From Prevotella ihumii (GTDB lineage Bacteria > Bacteroidota > Bacteroidia > Bacteroidales > Bacteroidaceae): DNA of 64,000 nucleotides. Within the stretch, counting starts at the first letter, position 1. Each line of letters begins with the position of its first letter. Made by a program: the position numbers and the translations under genes. This document shows, piece by piece, positions 53,388-62,945 of this stretch. The notes below the pieces were generated by a model. It was not told the DNA's origin, searched no databases, and saw nothing but the letters and a program-made list of their open reading frames with translations. The stretch spans positions 1,013,542 through 1,077,541 of the forward strand of contig NZ_LT706987.1 of assembly GCF_900155655.1 (NCBI RefSeq), in the 5' to 3' direction.

Positions 53388-54392
53388 ATGAAAGAAGAAG
53401 ATTTATCACGCATCAAGCAATACCCCATCGTGGAGTATCTTGAAAGGAAAGGCATCAAGCCTGTACGTAGGACACCTTCCTATGTGCTGTACCGCTCACC
53501 ACTCAGAGAGGAAACGCATCCGAGTTTTAAGGTGGACACACAGAAGAACCTCTGGATAGACTATGCCGAAGGTAGGGGCGGAAGTATCATTGACCTCTGT
53601 ATGCGTTTGGAGAGCTGCACGCTATCGGAAGCCATTTGCCGTTTGGAACAAAACGCTTCCGATAATATAACATATAGTTCTCGTAAAGACTTCGTGCCAA
53701 ATAATTCCCAGCCTGTGATGGCTGTAAATGGAGCAAGGAGACTGATAGAAATATCAGACACCCTGCCACCACATTTGCAGGAATATCTTACGAAGGAACG
53801 CTGCATTGACATGGAAAAGGCTATACCTTTCCTCAAATGTATCAGCTATGAGGTAAGGAGCAGACTCTATCAAGCCATCGGCTATGCTAATCTCTCTGGC
53901 GGCTATGAGCTTCGTGACGACAAGACGTTCAAGGGAACGATAGCTCCGAAGGACATTACTCTGATATTTACGGACAAACAGACAAAACACGCAATAGACA
54001 AGCCACTGCCTGTATGCGTGTTTGAGGGCTTTATGGACTTCCTCTCCTTTCTTTCAATGAAAGAGGAGATAGCCAGCCACTGCCTTGTGATGAACTCCGT
54101 GAGCAATGTGGCAAGGACAGTTCGCTATCTGAACGATCAACACCTGCCCCATATCCTTGCCTTCCTTGACAATGATGAAGCAGGGCGAAGGGCTACTAAC
54201 GATTTCATCAGAGCTGGTTTCAAGGTGGAGGATATGTCCCGATATTACAAGGACTTCAAAGACCTCAACGAGTTTCATGTCAGCCGTATGCGTAAACAGG
54301 AGCAGCAGAAAGTGCAGGAACGGATACGGATGTCGGTTAAAGAACAAAATCAAAACATGAAATCAAAACAAGTCAAACATAAAATGAGATAA
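53388..54392 (+). CDS. DnaG-like primase with toprim domain
   Basis: 334 residues. N-terminal fold of the CHC2 type (IVEYLERKGI, HPSFKV, GRGGSIIDL), but the zinc ligands are lost: SPLREE replaces CPFHxE, and WIDYAEGRGG the CxxCG pair. Toprim: Glu213 in FEGFMDF and Asp261/Asp263 in LDNDEAGRRA. Such proteins are common in Bacteroides mobilizable elements and may prime the transferred strand. Ends with a Lys/Gln-rich tail. Confidence 0.87.
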   Translation: MKEEDLSRIKQYPIVEYLERKGIKPVRRTPSYVLYRSPLREETHPSFKVDTQKNLWIDYAEGRGGSIIDLCMRLESCTLSEAICRLEQNASDNITYSSRKDFVPNNSQPVMAVNGARRLIEISDTLPPHLQEYLTKERCIDMEKAIPFLKCISYEVRSRLYQAIGYANLSGGYELRDDKTFKGTIAPKDITLIFTDKQTKHAIDKPLPVCVFEGFMDFLSFLSMKEEIASHCLVMNSVSNVARTVRYLNDQHLPHILAFLDNDEAGRRATNDFIRAGFKVEDMSRYYKDFKDLNEFHVSRMRKQEQQKVQERIRMSVKEQNQNMKSKQVKHKMR

Positions 54393-54426
54393 AAACATAG
54401 AAAAGCAAAAAGTCAGTAACGAGGGA

Positions 54427-54855
54427 ATGAAGAATACAATCCATTCCGACAAGCAGTATTTTGGACTAAATCAGATAGAAAATTCGTCTGAACATATCAT
54501 TGCCGAACTTCGGGCAAGGAAAGCAAGACTTATTCAAGAGCCTAACGAACAGAACACAGAGAACACTACGCACTCTGAACCTGCGCAGCATACAGAGAAC
54601 GCAACCGTTCAAAGGCGCATCAGTGCCAAGATGAGAAGGGAAACGCTCGAAGCCTACAAGCAAACCTACCTTGTCCCAACAAGACTGAGCAACCGAAAGG
54701 CGGTCTATCTGAGCCGAGAAACGCAGGAGCGTGCCGACTTCATCGTGCGCAGATTGGGCGACAGGGGCAGCAACCTTTCAAGTTTCGTGGAAAACATCGT
54801 GCGCCTCCATCTGGAGGAGTATGGTGAAGACATAGAGAAATGGAGGAGATTGTAA
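54427..54855 (+). CDS. DUF3408 family mobilization-region protein
   Basis: 142 residues. A variable, polar N-terminus (about 1-75), then the conserved C-terminal domain: YKQTYLVPTRLSNRKAVYLSRETQERA, FIVRRLGDRGSNLSSFVENIVRLHLEEY, in a ribbon-helix-helix-like pattern. DUF3408 proteins are typical neighbours of relaxases in Bacteroidetes. Likely DNA-binding. Confidence 0.83.
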   Translation: MKNTIHSDKQYFGLNQIENSSEHIIAELRARKARLIQEPNEQNTENTTHSEPAQHTENATVQRRISAKMRRETLEAYKQTYLVPTRLSNRKAVYLSRETQERADFIVRRLGDRGSNLSSFVENIVRLHLEEYGEDIEKWRRL

Positions 54856-55063
54856 ATCACAGGAAAAGGGTCGAGGACTTTTGGGAAAAGGGGCTATTAT
54901 TCCACTCAAAACCCTCAACCCTTTTTTAGAGAACATAGCAACAGAAATTGGTCAAACATACTGAATGATGGGAACACCACGAACGCAGTTAAACACAGAA
55001 TGCGCGGCATTTACTTTTCTGCAGCAAAACGCCTTGTGCGTAAACGTTTCGTTAGCTGATATT

Positions 55064-55123
55064 GCAAGACGTCAGTTTGTACCCACAAACTGCTCTTGCT
55101 CCCCTCGTCAGACTGTCGGGGAG
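55064..55123. other. Candidate oriT (paired hairpins upstream of mob genes)
   Basis: CAGTTTGT (55073-55080) and ACAAACTG (55085-55092) around ACCC, nested in GCAAGA / TCTTGC; then CTCCCC (55099-55104) and GGGGAG (55118-55123). Such paired inverted repeats directly upstream of mobC-mobA are where oriT lies in Bacteroides mobilizable elements. The 362-base gap 54856-55217 contains no gene. Nick site not identified. Confidence 0.45.
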
Positions 55124-55217
55124 ATTAGACCGTAATCACTACGTTCTCATCGGTCAGCATTCAGAAATTAAGCAACAACAAATCATCTATAATGATTAAC
55201 TCTTAAAGGAAACTTAT

Positions 55218-55643
55218 ATGAATAGATACAAAGGAAAAGCTGCCCGATGGCAGTCAAAGGATAAGGAAGAACAGCGGATGAACAAGACAGAGTTCATCAA
55301 GATAAGATGCACCTTAGAGGAGAAGCATCGTATCAAGTCAAAAGCGGAAAGTACAGGGCGGAAGTTCTCAGAGTACTGCCGTGAGATACTCCTTAACGGA
55401 GAAGTAACAGCTGTTCCCAAGATGACAGACAATGAGAGGGAAGCCATTGCCATTCTTCAACATACAGGAAGGTTCTACGGGCAGGTTTCCAATCTCATCA
55501 AGCTCAAGGACGAGGATTGGCTACATATCACCAAGAACCTTTCGCTATGTGCCAAAGAGGCATTTAAGCGGTTTTACGACCCGCATTTTCGTGTGGATGA
55601 TGAGGTATATAAGGTCTTAAATCTAACAAGAAATGATAGGTAA
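55218..55643 (+). CDS. mobC: MobC-type mobilization accessory protein
   Basis: 141 residues. Basic N-terminus, then the ribbon-helix-helix-like EFIKIRCTLEEKHRIKSKAESTGRKFSEYCREILLNG split across strand and helices, and helical RFYGQVSNLIKLKDEDW. This is the relaxosome protein that helps the relaxase bind oriT. Overlaps mobA by 11 bases. Confidence 0.85.
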   Translation: MNRYKGKAARWQSKDKEEQRMNKTEFIKIRCTLEEKHRIKSKAESTGRKFSEYCREILLNGEVTAVPKMTDNEREAIAILQHTGRFYGQVSNLIKLKDEDWLHITKNLSLCAKEAFKRFYDPHFRVDDEVYKVLNLTRNDR

Positions 55644-56694
55644 ATGCAAGGCGATAGCGCACGGAAGCACAGCTTTGGACTATATTTTCAGGGAAGGCAA
55701 ACTCGGTAGTCGGCTTGCATTCCACAATCTTTGCAGCAGAGATCCAAAGACCATCTACGAGGAAATGAAAGTAGTCAGCGATTACAACAGCCGTTGCAGG
55801 AACAAGTTTCTCCGTATCGAAATCGGCATCGCACCGCAGGACGAGAAAAAACTGCCCGTGTCCGAACTGATGCGGATCGCCCATTTGTTTGCCAAGCTAA
55901 TGGGACTTGACAACCATCAATGGGTGGCGGTAACGCACAAGGACACTGACAACACACACATTCACATCATTGCCAACCGCATCAGTCTGTACGGAGAAGT
56001 CTATGATACCACTTTTGTGAGCAACAGGGCAGCAAGGATGGCGGAGGAAATCAGTCGGGAGAAAGGCTTGACCATCGCAAAGGAGGTCAAGGCGAAAAAG
56101 CAGCATCAGGAGCCAAAAGCCAGTCCAATAAGAGAGCAGACAAAACAGCAAGTACAACAAATCTGCTATGCCCTGCTTGACAAGTACAAAGGTATAGGTA
56201 TCACCAGGCATTCCATGTTCCTTTACGAGTTGAACAAGAACGGCATCACCATAGAGCGTATGAAGAACAAGCAGGGCAAGGTCTATGGCTTGAAGTTCTC
56301 ATTTGGTGGACAATCGTTCAAGGCTTCCGAAATCGGCAGGGAGTTCGGCTACCATTCCTTGCAGAAGAACTTTGAAACAACCAACAAGGAAGAATCAAGG
56401 AAACCACATCTAACAGTACAAGAGCCAACAGACAAGAACAAATATCCCGATACAGGTTATCAACTCATACCTCCAAGCCGCTCCTCAATTTCACGAGACA
56501 ATGACACACCACAAGTGCAGAATCCCATTGGTGCGGTGGCAGACACCATCGTTAGCGCAGCCGATGAAGTTGTGGAAGAGTTAGGCGATTTGATTACACC
56601 TACTACGCAAGGCAATGACTATGTCGAAGCTGCATGGCAGCGCAAACTCAGATACCAAGCTAACAGAAAGAAGAAACGTGGAAGGGGATTATAA
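55633..56694 (+). CDS. mobA: Relaxase (MobA/VirD2-like, Pfam 03432)
   Basis: 353 residues. HUH endonuclease: the metal-binding histidines in VTHKDTDNTHIHIIANRI near 97, and Tyr17 (ALDYIFREGK) as the likely nucleophile that attaches to nicked DNA. The region after 190 is helical, with a basic end. Together with mobC, enough to be mobilised by a helper conjugative element. Confidence 0.92.
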   Translation: MIGKCKAIAHGSTALDYIFREGKLGSRLAFHNLCSRDPKTIYEEMKVVSDYNSRCRNKFLRIEIGIAPQDEKKLPVSELMRIAHLFAKLMGLDNHQWVAVTHKDTDNTHIHIIANRISLYGEVYDTTFVSNRAARMAEEISREKGLTIAKEVKAKKQHQEPKASPIREQTKQQVQQICYALLDKYKGIGITRHSMFLYELNKNGITIERMKNKQGKVYGLKFSFGGQSFKASEIGREFGYHSLQKNFETTNKEESRKPHLTVQEPTDKNKYPDTGYQLIPPSRSSISRDNDTPQVQNPIGAVADTIVSAADEVVEELGDLITPTTQGNDYVEAAWQRKLRYQANRKKKRGRGL

Positions 56695-56740
56695 CTCACG
56701 CCTGAACAAAATGCAGAAAGAAGAATATCTCATTAAAAAT

Positions 56741-56789
56741 GCTTGTTATTCGGTAACAAAGTATTATCTTTGCAAACGGAATAACAAGC
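56741..56789 (+). promoter_or_regulatory. Promoter inside an 11-bp inverted repeat, no gene after it
   Basis: GCTTGTTATTC at 56741-56751 and GAATAACAAGC at 56779-56789 are perfect inverted repeats. Between them: TATCTTTG at 56765-56772 with CTTG 19 bases upstream. It resembles a self-repressed toxin-antitoxin or regulator promoter, but no ORF with a good start follows before 57150. Possibly a remnant. The + strand frame 56615-56959 overlaps mobA and is not supported. Confidence 0.45.
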
Positions 56790-56919
56790 GTTCTTTGTTA
56801 GGCAGAAAGCAGCGAAGCCAAGTAGCTCGCTCGTTTCCAAATCGTTACCTGTTTAGTTATACCAACAAGGTAACTTCTTTATTTTCAGATAGATATATTT
56901 TTATAATTATCTTGGAATG

Positions 56920-56938
56920 CAAAACATATATGTTTTAC
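56920..56938. repeat. Intergenic palindrome unit E
   Basis: CAAAACATATATGTTTTAC, with TTGTTCTATTC at about 57010. One unit of the intergenic family, just beyond the right end of the mobile element. The rest of 56695-57149 holds no supported gene. Confidence 0.85.
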
Positions 56939-57149
56939 AAAGCATCTATAAACCTTTGATTATCAAGGATTTAAATTTTAGCAAAACAATCTTTTGATCT
57001 TTTCGCAGTTTGTTCTATTCTTCCCCTACCCCACAATGTTCTATTGGTTATTACAAACAAAAAAGAGCTTTAACAACCCATTTGGTTTATCAAAGCTCTC
57101 TTATTCTTTGTTTTTCCTATACCTTAATTTATAGGGTTGGGAGAGAATA

Positions 57150-57833
57150 CTATCTACACCCCGTTTTTTCTACTTCTACCCCTTCGGTAGTCAGCATAAC
57201 AACCTTTCCATCATATTTTGCTTCAAAATAAGGTGGTTCTTCACGCAGCGAAATGCTATCATACTTGAATGGTGTTACGAGTGTATCGTTGCCATCGGGC
57301 AATACTAAACCTAATTTGCCATCAAGTTGGGCTATGATAGGCATTGTGCGAAGGTCGTCCACATACACATAGCAAGTACGCAAAAACTCATATTTAGGCG
57401 AAAGAAGGGTGTTGCCGTGATAGTCGAGTATTCCAAACTTGCCGTCCTCTTCTATCACCTTATGATATTGTATATAGGTATCGCGCAATATATTGAGATA
57501 ACGTACAATGCGGCGCTTATCATTGATTAGGGTCACAAGAAATTCGTACGTATCAGAGTAATTTGCCATTGCACGCGCCAAAACGAGCTTGAAATCTAAC
57601 CCGTCTAACACTTTTCTATTCAAGTCAATGTAAAGTGCTATGGCTCTTTCCTTATCTTCTAAGGACATACTTTGTAGTGTTTCTTCAAATCGAAGCATGT
57701 GTTCCTTCGACCCTCTCATCGCTTTTATGTAGCGATGTATCTGTCGTTCCATTTCCTTACAAGCAAAATGGCGTATCTGAAGTTCTTCTATAGGGTCAGC
57801 ATAATTGTTTATTATGTTTTGATAGTCGGTCAT
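57150..57833 (-). CDS. WG-repeat-like protein of unknown function
   Basis: 227 residues, no signal peptide. Residues 1-135 are helical (YIKAMRGSKEHMLRFEETL, LILR-type heptads); 140-220 show WG-like repeats: GKFGILDYHGNTLLSPKYEF, GKLGLVLPDGNDTLVTPFKYDS and GKVVMLTTEGVEVE. Such repeats are common in Bacteroidetes, function unknown. Follows the secreted protein 57853-58263 by 19 bases on the same strand. Confidence 0.75.
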   Translation of the reverse strand: MTDYQNIINNYADPIEELQIRHFACKEMERQIHRYIKAMRGSKEHMLRFEETLQSMSLEDKERAIALYIDLNRKVLDGLDFKLVLARAMANYSDTYEFLVTLINDKRRIVRYLNILRDTYIQYHKVIEEDGKFGILDYHGNTLLSPKYEFLRTCYVYVDDLRTMPIIAQLDGKLGLVLPDGNDTLVTPFKYDSISLREEPPYFEAKYDGKVVMLTTEGVEVEKTGCR

Positions 57834-57852
57834 AAGCAGTCCTCCATTGTTT

Positions 57853-58263
57853 TTAATAAATCTTTTTCAATAAGTAGTTCAATCCGTTAAGTTGTTCTTC
57901 CCACATTATTATTTTATTCTCCACCTTTTTTACATCAAGGTTTTGGTTCAATTCATCCGAGTCGCGTTGCTGCTTTAACAATGTTATGTATTGCGTTACT
58001 AATTCTATTTTCTTTTGGATGGTCTTTTTCTTAGGGTAGCCATACTTATTTACTTCCAACTGATATTGGTCGGATACGGCATTAATAGCATCGCCCACCT
58101 GCTGATACCTTGCCAACCACTCCTGATACATAGGGCTTACGGTAAGGTTTTTTAGGTTAGACACATTCACAGGCGTTGCTTCTATCCGCTCTATAGTGCT
58201 TTGTGCAGCTGCCATCATCGAGAGTGACAGACAGGCTACTAATACTAAATATTTTGATTTCAT
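57853..58263 (-). CDS. Secreted helical protein of unknown function
   Basis: 136 residues with a clear signal peptide (MKSKYLVLVACLSLSMMAAA). The mature part is helical and charged, with a possible coiled coil (KIELVTQYITLLKQQRDSDE). No family recognised. First gene of a two-gene unit with 57150-57833. Confidence 0.75.
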   Translation of the reverse strand: MKSKYLVLVACLSLSMMAAAQSTIERIEATPVNVSNLKNLTVSPMYQEWLARYQQVGDAINAVSDQYQLEVNKYGYPKKKTIQKKIELVTQYITLLKQQRDSDELNQNLDVKKVENKIIMWEEQLNGLNYLLKKIY

Positions 58264-58382
58264 ATTATCCTCCTTTTATTTTGTTCATCTTATAATTGCA
58301 AATATAAATGAAATTACGGAAGATACCAAATCTTTTTTTGTAATTTTGTAGTTCTAATTCAAAAATAGGCATACCCGTACAG

Positions 58383-61229
58383 ATGGATAATAGAAGAATA
58401 AAAGCAGACGAATATATAGAGGTAAAAGGAGCTAAGGTGAACAACTTAGCCAATATAGATGTGAAAATTCCTCGCAACAACTTTGTTGTCGTTGCCGGAG
58501 TATCGGGTTCGGGTAAGTCGTCGTTGGCTTTTGACACGCTTTACGCCGAAGGGCAACGCCGCTATGTGGAGAGTTTGTCGGCATACGCTCGCCAATTCTT
58601 AGGCAGAATGGCAAAACCTGAGGTAGATTTCATTAAGGGACTTCCCCCTGCTATTGCCATCGAACAGAAAGTTATCTCGCGCAATCCTCGTTCTACAGTG
58701 GGCACCTCAACCGAGATTTACGAATATATGCGCTTGCTCTTTGCACGCATAGGGCGCACATATAGTCCTAAAAGCGGTATGGAGGTGAAGCAACATACTG
58801 TAGAAGATGTGATAGAGAAGGCGCAAAGCTATTCTAAGGGAACAAAGTTTTGCGTACTTGCCCCACTCCACCTTAACGAGGGGCGTACCATTGCTACACA
58901 ATTGGAGATGGAAGTGCAAGAGGGGTATGCTCGAATTTTTGTCAACGGCGAGATTGTACGAATAGAAGACTGGTTGGAAACGCATCGTGACGATAGCGAA
59001 ACCAATGCTGAAGATATTTGTTTGGTAATCGACCGTATGTCGGTAGACGATGCTAAGGAAACCATCTCTCGTCTTACCGACTCTTGCGAAACGGCTTTCT
59101 ATGAGGGCGATGGTGTACTGAAACTTGTCTTTATGCCATCTAATATCATCTACGAGTTTTCTACTCGCTTTGAGGCAGATGGCATTAAGTTTAAAGAACC
59201 TAACGACAATATGTTTTCATTCAATTCGCCTCTCGGTGCTTGTCCTACCTGTGAGGGTTTTGGACGTGTAATGGGCATTGACGAACGTTTGGTTATCCCT
59301 AATTCTTCGCTTTCGGTTTACGAGGGTTGTGTGCAGTGTTGGCACGGCGATAAGATGAAAACGTGGCAAGAAGATTTCTGCCGACGTGCAGCAAAGGACA
59401 ATTTCCCCATATTCAAGCCCTACTTTGAACTTACCAAAAAAGAGAAGCAACAGTTGTGGCACGGCTTACCAAGCGAGGCGAAACAACCTTTATCAGAGCG
59501 CATTTGTATAGACTCGTTCTTCGCAATGGTAAAGGAGAACCAATACAAAATTCAGTATCGTGTGATGTTGAGCCGTTATCAGGGTAAAACAACTTGCCCT
59601 GACTGCCACGGAACACGATTGAAAAAAGAAGCTACGTGGGTTAAAATCAACGGAATGGCAATAACCGACTTGGTGGAAATGCCTATCGGAAAGCTGAAAG
59701 AGTGGTTTGACAATATAGAATTGACCGAACACGAACAAGGTGTAAGTCGCCGTTTGATGCTCGAAATTAATAATCGCTTACAATTCTTGCTTGATGTGGG
59801 ATTGGGCTATCTTACACTCAATCGCCAATCCAACACATTGAGTGGTGGCGAAAGTCAACGCATCAATCTTACAACATCGTTAGGCTCGTCGCTTGTGGGG
59901 TCGCTCTATATTTTAGATGAACCAAGTATCGGACTTCATAGTCGTGATACCGACCGTCTTATCCACGTACTGAAAGAGTTGCAAGCCATAGGCAACACGG
60001 TTGTAGTGGTGGAACACGATGAAGAAATCATACGCACGGCAGACTATCTTGTCGATGTTGGACCTGATGCAGGCAGATTGGGCGGACGCATTGTGTACGA
60101 TGGGAAAGTGCCTGAGATAAACGATAAGAACCGAAATGAGCTGATAGCTGCCCACCCCGAGTCGTACACCATAAAGTATTTGACAGGCAACGAAATCATA
60201 GAAGTACCTAAGAGTAGACGTTCGTGGAATAGGTCTATCCAACTGAAAGGTTGTCGAATGAACAATCTTAAAGGATTGGACGCTACTTTTCCGCTCAATG
60301 CGTTCACGGTAGTGACGGGTGTTAGCGGTAGTGGGAAGTCGTCGCTCGTTAAAGGAACTTTGTATCCTGCATTGAAAAGACGGCTTGACGAAGTGGCTGA
60401 CATCCCTGGCGAGTATAGTTCAATGACAGGAGATGTTGACCAAATAAAGCACGTTGAGTTTGTGGATCAAAATCCTATAGGTAAGAGCACACGTTCTAAT
60501 CCAGCTACATACGTGAAGGCATACGATGAAATTCGTAAACTTTTTGCCGACCAACCATTAGCAAAACAGTTGGGCTTTACACCTCAGTTCTTCTCATTTA
60601 ATGTAGAAGGAGGACGTTGTGAGGAATGTAAGGGAGCAGGAGTTATCACCATAGAGATGCAGTTTATGGCAGACTTGCTTTTAGCGTGTGAAGAATGTCA
60701 CGGCAAACGTTTCAAGCGTGAGGTGTTAGATGTGCAGTTTCAAGGAAAAAACATCAATGAGGTGTTGGATTTAACTGTATCTGAAGCCATACAATTCTTT
60801 GGTAAGCATAAGAAAAAGGCCATCGTTGACCGCTTAAAGCCTTTAGAAGATGTGGGATTGGGTTATATAAAATTAGGGCAAAGTTCGTCTACGCTTTCGG
60901 GTGGAGAGAACCAACGTGTGAAATTGGCTTACTTCATAGGACAAGAAAAGCAAGAGCCATCGCTCTTTATCTTTGACGAGCCTACCACAGGTTTGCATTT
61001 CCACGACATCAAACGTCTATTGAAAGCCTTCGATGCGTTGATAGCAAAAGGCCATTCGGTGCTTGTTATTGAGCACAATATGGACGTGATAAAATGTGCA
61101 GACTACATCTTAGACATTGGTCCTGAAGGAGGTGAAGAGGGCGGAAGATTGGCTGCTTGTGGCACTCCAGAAGAGATTACAAAAAACAAAGATAGCATTA
61201 CAGGTAAGTTTCTTGCCGAAAAGTTATAA
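58383..61229 (+). CDS. uvrA: Excinuclease ABC subunit A
   Basis: DNA damage sensor of nucleotide excision repair, 948 residues. Two ABC ATPase modules: Walker [17 protein letters not shown] near 39 and [17 protein letters not shown] near 645; signatures [11 protein letters not shown] near 486 and [14 protein letters not shown] near 838. Zinc-binding cysteines: [19 protein letters not shown], and the C-terminal CEECKGAG / CEECHGKRF. Full length. A TAATTTTG box (58341-58348) lies 35 bases before the ATG. Confidence 0.97.
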   Translation: MDNRRIKADEYIEVKGAKVNNLANIDVKIPRNNFVVVAGVSGSGKSSLAFDTLYAEGQRRYVESLSAYARQFLGRMAKPEVDFIKGLPPAIAIEQKVISRNPRSTVGTSTEIYEYMRLLFARIGRTYSPKSGMEVKQHTVEDVIEKAQSYSKGTKFCVLAPLHLNEGRTIATQLEMEVQEGYARIFVNGEIVRIEDWLETHRDDSETNAEDICLVIDRMSVDDAKETISRLTDSCETAFYEGDGVLKLVFMPSNIIYEFSTRFEADGIKFKEPNDNMFSFNSPLGACPTCEGFGRVMGIDERLVIPNSSLSVYEGCVQCWHGDKMKTWQEDFCRRAAKDNFPIFKPYFELTKKEKQQLWHGLPSEAKQPLSERICIDSFFAMVKENQYKIQYRVMLSRYQGKTTCPDCHGTRLKKEATWVKINGMAITDLVEMPIGKLKEWFDNIELTEHEQGVSRRLMLEINNRLQFLLDVGLGYLTLNRQSNTLSGGESQRINLTTSLGSSLVGSLYILDEPSIGLHSRDTDRLIHVLKELQAIGNTVVVVEHDEEIIRTADYLVDVGPDAGRLGGRIVYDGKVPEINDKNRNELIAAHPESYTIKYLTGNEIIEVPKSRRSWNRSIQLKGCRMNNLKGLDATFPLNAFTVVTGVSGSGKSSLVKGTLYPALKRRLDEVADIPGEYSSMTGDVDQIKHVEFVDQNPIGKSTRSNPATYVKAYDEIRKLFADQPLAKQLGFTPQFFSFNVEGGRCEECKGAGVITIEMQFMADLLLACEECHGKRFKREVLDVQFQGKNINEVLDLTVSEAIQFFGKHKKKAIVDRLKPLEDVGLGYIKLGQSSSTLSGGENQRVKLAYFIGQEKQEPSLFIFDEPTTGLHFHDIKRLLKAFDALIAKGHSVLVIEHNMDVIKCADYILDIGPEGGEEGGRLAACGTPEEITKNKDSITGKFLAEKL

Positions 61230-61259
61230 GACAACTCAATAGCTCTAAGAAACAAAAAG

Positions 61260-61294
61260 CCCTCATTGCTAAGGTAAGACCTTGACAATGAGGG
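61260..61294. terminator. Terminator between uvrA and ahpF (convergent)
   Basis: CCCTCATTG at 61260-61268 pairs with CAATGAGGG at 61286-61294. A short A run on one side and T-rich on the other; probably works in both directions. Confidence 0.7.
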
Positions 61295-61337
61295 TAAACT
61301 TTATCAAATTATGTCACATCAAAAAACTTATACTTGC

Positions 61338-62900
61338 TTATGAAATAATGCCTCGGAGACGGTCATCAAAGGCAGAGAGAGCTGCTTTTGCACCTTCGCC
61401 CATTGCCACAACTATTTGCTTGTAAGGTACGTTGGTTACATCGCCTGCAGCGTAAACACCTGGAATTGAAGTGCGGCAGAACTCGTCAACGTTAATTTCA
61501 CCTCGTGGAGTAAGCTTCAATTCTTCCTTAAAAGGATCGCTATTTGCAGCAAGACCAATCTGTACAAACACACCATCGAAGTTGTAATCTTTTTCTTCTT
61601 CGGTCAGTCTGTCCTTTACTGTAAGGGCAGTAAGTTTAGTTCCGTCACCCTTAACATTGGTAGTTTGAGCGTTCTTAAATATCTGTAAGTTGGTCAAGCT
61701 CTGTGCTTTCTCTTGCAAAACGGTATCGGCACGTAGCGTATCACCAAACTCAAATACGGTAACTTTATTACAAATACCAGAAAGATCGATAGCTGCCTCA
61801 AGTCCTGAGTTGCCTCCACCAATCACAGCCACGTTCTTTCCTTTATAGAAAGGTCCGTCGCAGTGTTGACAGAAATGAATACCGTGACCGATGTACTTCT
61901 CTTCATCGCCTACATTAAGTCGACGCCAATTTGCACCAGTTGCAATAATTACGGCAGGAGCTTTAAACACTTCACCTCCCTTTACACTTATCGCTTTCAG
62001 TGCATCATTAAGTTTTACGCTTGTAATTTTACGATGTTCGAACAGCTCAATAGGGTAAGTATTGAGGTGTGTTTTAAGGTCGGAAGCAAGTTGTGTTCCC
62101 GTTGTTTCAGGAACCGAAATAAGGTTCTGAATACCCGTAGTATCGTTCACCTGACCACCAATACGTTCGGCTACCAAACCTACACGCAAGCCCTTACGAG
62201 CCGAATAGATGGCAGCTGAAGCACCAGCAGGTCCACCGCCAATGACAACGACATCAAATTTGCGCTCGATAGGTTCAATGTTTTCGTCTGTCTGACTTCC
62301 TACTGCATCTTCTAATTCTTGAAGTAAAACACCTAAATCACCACGTCCTACGTGTAGCGACTTACCATTGCAGTAAACAGCAGGTACGCCTTGAATGTTA
62401 AGATTGCTCACCTCTGTTTGGAAAACTCCACCATCTACCATTTCGTGCTTGATGTTGGGATTGATGAGCGACATAAGATTGAGTGCCTGAACCACATCGG
62501 GACAATTGGTACACGTAAGTGAAACGTATGTAGAAAGTGATATTTCACCCTTCAACGACTTAATTCGGCGTTGTATAGTTTCGTCGGGGATATTCTTTCC
62601 TTGTCCGTCTGTGTTTAATATAGCGAGCAATAACGATGTAAACTCGTGTCCGTTAGGAATACCACGAAAACGTATGCCCGTTGGGTTGTTATCCTTTAAA
62701 ATATCGAAGTGGAATTGCTTATCGTCTACTTCTGTGTATTCTACGCTTAAATGTTCTGATGTTGAAGTGAAATCGTTTAAGAAATCTTTCAGCTCAGTTG
62801 CGTTTTTATCTTCTTTGTTGTATGTTGCTGCAAGCGTAATGCTTGACTTTAAGGTTGAGAAAATTCCCTTTACCTGCTCTAATATATTTTTATCTAACAT
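61338..62900 (-). CDS. ahpF: Alkyl hydroperoxide reductase subunit F
   Basis: FAD/NADH disulfide reductase that recharges AhpC. 520 residues: N-terminal double-thioredoxin domain (CTNCPDVV with the CxxC pair, near 134), then the TrxR-like domain with VVIGGGPAGASAAIYSARKG, active-site CQHCDGPF, and VIGGGNSGLEAAIDL. Ends with the FAD motif GVYAAGDVTNVPYKQIVVAMGEG. Paired with ahpC 292 bases upstream; a hairpin lies between. Confidence 0.96.
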   Translation of the reverse strand: MLDKNILEQVKGIFSTLKSSITLAATYNKEDKNATELKDFLNDFTSTSEHLSVEYTEVDDKQFHFDILKDNNPTGIRFRGIPNGHEFTSLLLAILNTDGQGKNIPDETIQRRIKSLKGEISLSTYVSLTCTNCPDVVQALNLMSLINPNIKHEMVDGGVFQTEVSNLNIQGVPAVYCNGKSLHVGRGDLGVLLQELEDAVGSQTDENIEPIERKFDVVVIGGGPAGASAAIYSARKGLRVGLVAERIGGQVNDTTGIQNLISVPETTGTQLASDLKTHLNTYPIELFEHRKITSVKLNDALKAISVKGGEVFKAPAVIIATGANWRRLNVGDEEKYIGHGIHFCQHCDGPFYKGKNVAVIGGGNSGLEAAIDLSGICNKVTVFEFGDTLRADTVLQEKAQSLTNLQIFKNAQTTNVKGDGTKLTALTVKDRLTEEEKDYNFDGVFVQIGLAANSDPFKEELKLTPRGEINVDEFCRTSIPGVYAAGDVTNVPYKQIVVAMGEGAKAALSAFDDRLRGIIS

Positions 62901-62945
62901 TTTTCAGTGCGTTATGTAGGAATGAAGTCTATATCATAGAAAAAT

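Larger units (their letters stand above)
42290..56789. mobile_element. Putative integrative mobilizable element (boundaries approximate)
   Basis: Gene content from left to right: two tyrosine recombinases, a small conserved ORF, an IS5/IS1182-type IS, two lipoprotein genes (one split by IS4), two excisionase-like HTH proteins on the - strand, a VapE-like protein, a primase-like protein, a DUF3408 protein, a candidate oriT, MobC and a MobA relaxase. This order is that of Bacteroides mobilizable elements. No TraG-like or VirB-like genes are seen, so transfer would need a helper. Boundaries are guesses: an 11-bp direct repeat AAACGGAATAA occurs at 42290-42300 and 56774-56784, but it is short and unproven. 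Confidence 0.6.

Noticed and set aside
56615-56959. 114-codon + strand ORF overlapping the relaxase
   Set aside because: It starts inside mobA in another frame, and runs through the dyad promoter and the intergenic palindrome.
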